Origin: Bacillota bacterium
GTDB taxonomy: Bacteria > Bacillota > Clostridia > Acetivibrionales > JAKOSZ01
Assembly: GCA_029776555.1 (NCBI GenBank)
Contig: JAKOSZ010000373.1
Location: 1-6,093, forward strand
Reading direction: 5' to 3'
DNA length: 6,093 nucleotides
Shown here piece by piece: positions 5,732 through 6,093 of the stretch; position 1 is the stretch's first letter, and each line of letters begins with the position of its first letter. The notes below the pieces were generated by a model. It made no database searches. It saw nothing but the letters and a program-made list of their open reading frames with translations, and was not told where the DNA came from. Made by a program: the position numbers and the translations under genes.

Positions 5732-6093
5732 CACCTATGTGGTTGCTAAGTCCCTTCTTGATGATTTGGGCATTGACTACGTGATACCGCCGTACAACAA
5801 CAAGGAAGCGCTGGAGATTGGGACCAGGCTTGCGCCGGAAATGGCCTGCCTGCCTCTTAAAATTAACCTTGGCAACTACATCCAGTCATACAGGCAAGGG
5901 GCCGACACCGTGCTCATCACCGGGGGGCATGGCCCCTGCCGCTTTGGCTATTACTGCGAGCTGGAAAGGGAGATTTTAAAGGACAACGGCTTTGACATGG
6001 ATTTTATTGTGCTGGAATGGCCCTACGACGGCTTAAGGGAGTTTATAAGGAGGGTAAGGCTGCTGACAAAGGGAGCAAGCCTCTTTAAAATAG
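5703..6093 (+). CDS. COG3581-type 2-hydroxyacyl-CoA dehydratase-like protein (3' end missing)
   Basis: The frame opens at ATG 5703 and stays open to the window edge, giving 130 complete codons. The TAG in the last three bases is out of frame. The start MKITFPHMGNTYV is typical of the COG3581 family, which resembles the D-component (HgdB-like) of 2-hydroxyglutaryl-CoA dehydratase. Key elements are MACLPLK (48-53 with Lys53; Cys49) and GGHGPCRFGYYCELE (74-88; Cys79 and Cys85), candidate iron-sulfur ligands. A strong GGAGGG (5691-5696) sits before the ATG, inside the upstream gene. The 29-bp overlap means the two are probably translated together and may form a heteromer. In related genomes such proteins occur with a BadF/HgdC-type ATPase activator, sometimes all fused into one long polypeptide. 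Here the parts are split, and such a gene may follow to the right. The reaction is unknown. Confidence 0.85.
   Translation, partial: MKITFPHMGNTYVVAKSLLDDLGIDYVIPPYNNKEALEIGTRLAPEMACLPLKINLGNYIQSYRQGADTVLITGGHGPCRFGYYCELEREILKDNGFDMDFIVLEWPYDGLREFIRRVRLLTKGASLFKI

Noticed and set aside
6091..6093. TAG at the right edge as the stop of the last gene
   Set aside because: The last gene's frame reads CTC TTT AAA ATA G, so this TAG is out of frame and the gene runs on past the window.

Overview
The window looks like chromosome from an anaerobic Gram-positive bacterium of the Bacillota (Clostridia, possibly a Desulfotomaculum/Pelotomaculum-like Peptococcaceae member). The reasons are strong purine-rich ribosome binding sites, GTG/ATG starts, sigma-A-type promoters with extended -10 boxes, short U-tailed terminators, moderate GC content, a pyrophosphate-type phosphofructokinase, and a pair of 2-hydroxyacyl-CoA-dehydratase-like proteins typical of strict anaerobes. 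The placement is inference; no rRNA or other marker gene is present.

Layout. (1) 1-687, plus: the 3' part of a SpoU/TrmH-family RNA 2'-O-ribose methyltransferase, cut by the left edge. (2) 673-1728, minus: a lipoprotein D,D-carboxypeptidase of the VanY/M15B type, convergent with the methyltransferase and overlapping it by 15 bp. (3) 1729-1933: a gap holding the carboxypeptidase's -10 box and the terminator of the next gene. (4) 1934-3181, minus: a phosphofructokinase carrying the signature residues of the PPi-dependent type (pfp). (5) 3182-3526: a 345-bp divergent control region with one good promoter for each flanking gene and a leader of about 150 nt in front of the aldolase. (6) 3527-4456, plus: class II fructose-1,6-bisphosphate aldolase (fba), followed by an intrinsic terminator. 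(7) 4457-4723: a gap with a perfect hairpin, a possible promoter and an unused Shine-Dalgarno-like sequence. (8) 4724-5731 and 5703-6093 (cut by the right edge), plus: two overlapping, translationally coupled genes for cysteine-rich proteins of the DUF2229/COG3580 and COG3581 type, related to the 2-hydroxyglutaryl-CoA dehydratase D-component.

How the genes work together. Pfp and Fba catalyse consecutive glycolytic/gluconeogenic steps (F6P to FBP to triose phosphates). They are transcribed divergently from a shared region, so co-regulation is plausible. A PPi-linked PFK makes the step reversible and saves ATP, which suits an energy-limited anaerobe. The two dehydratase-like genes form a separate operon that probably continues to the right. 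Their family is recognisable, but the substrate and reaction are not known. They are the least understood part of the window and the best candidate for new biology.

No mobile element, CRISPR array, tRNA or rRNA was seen.
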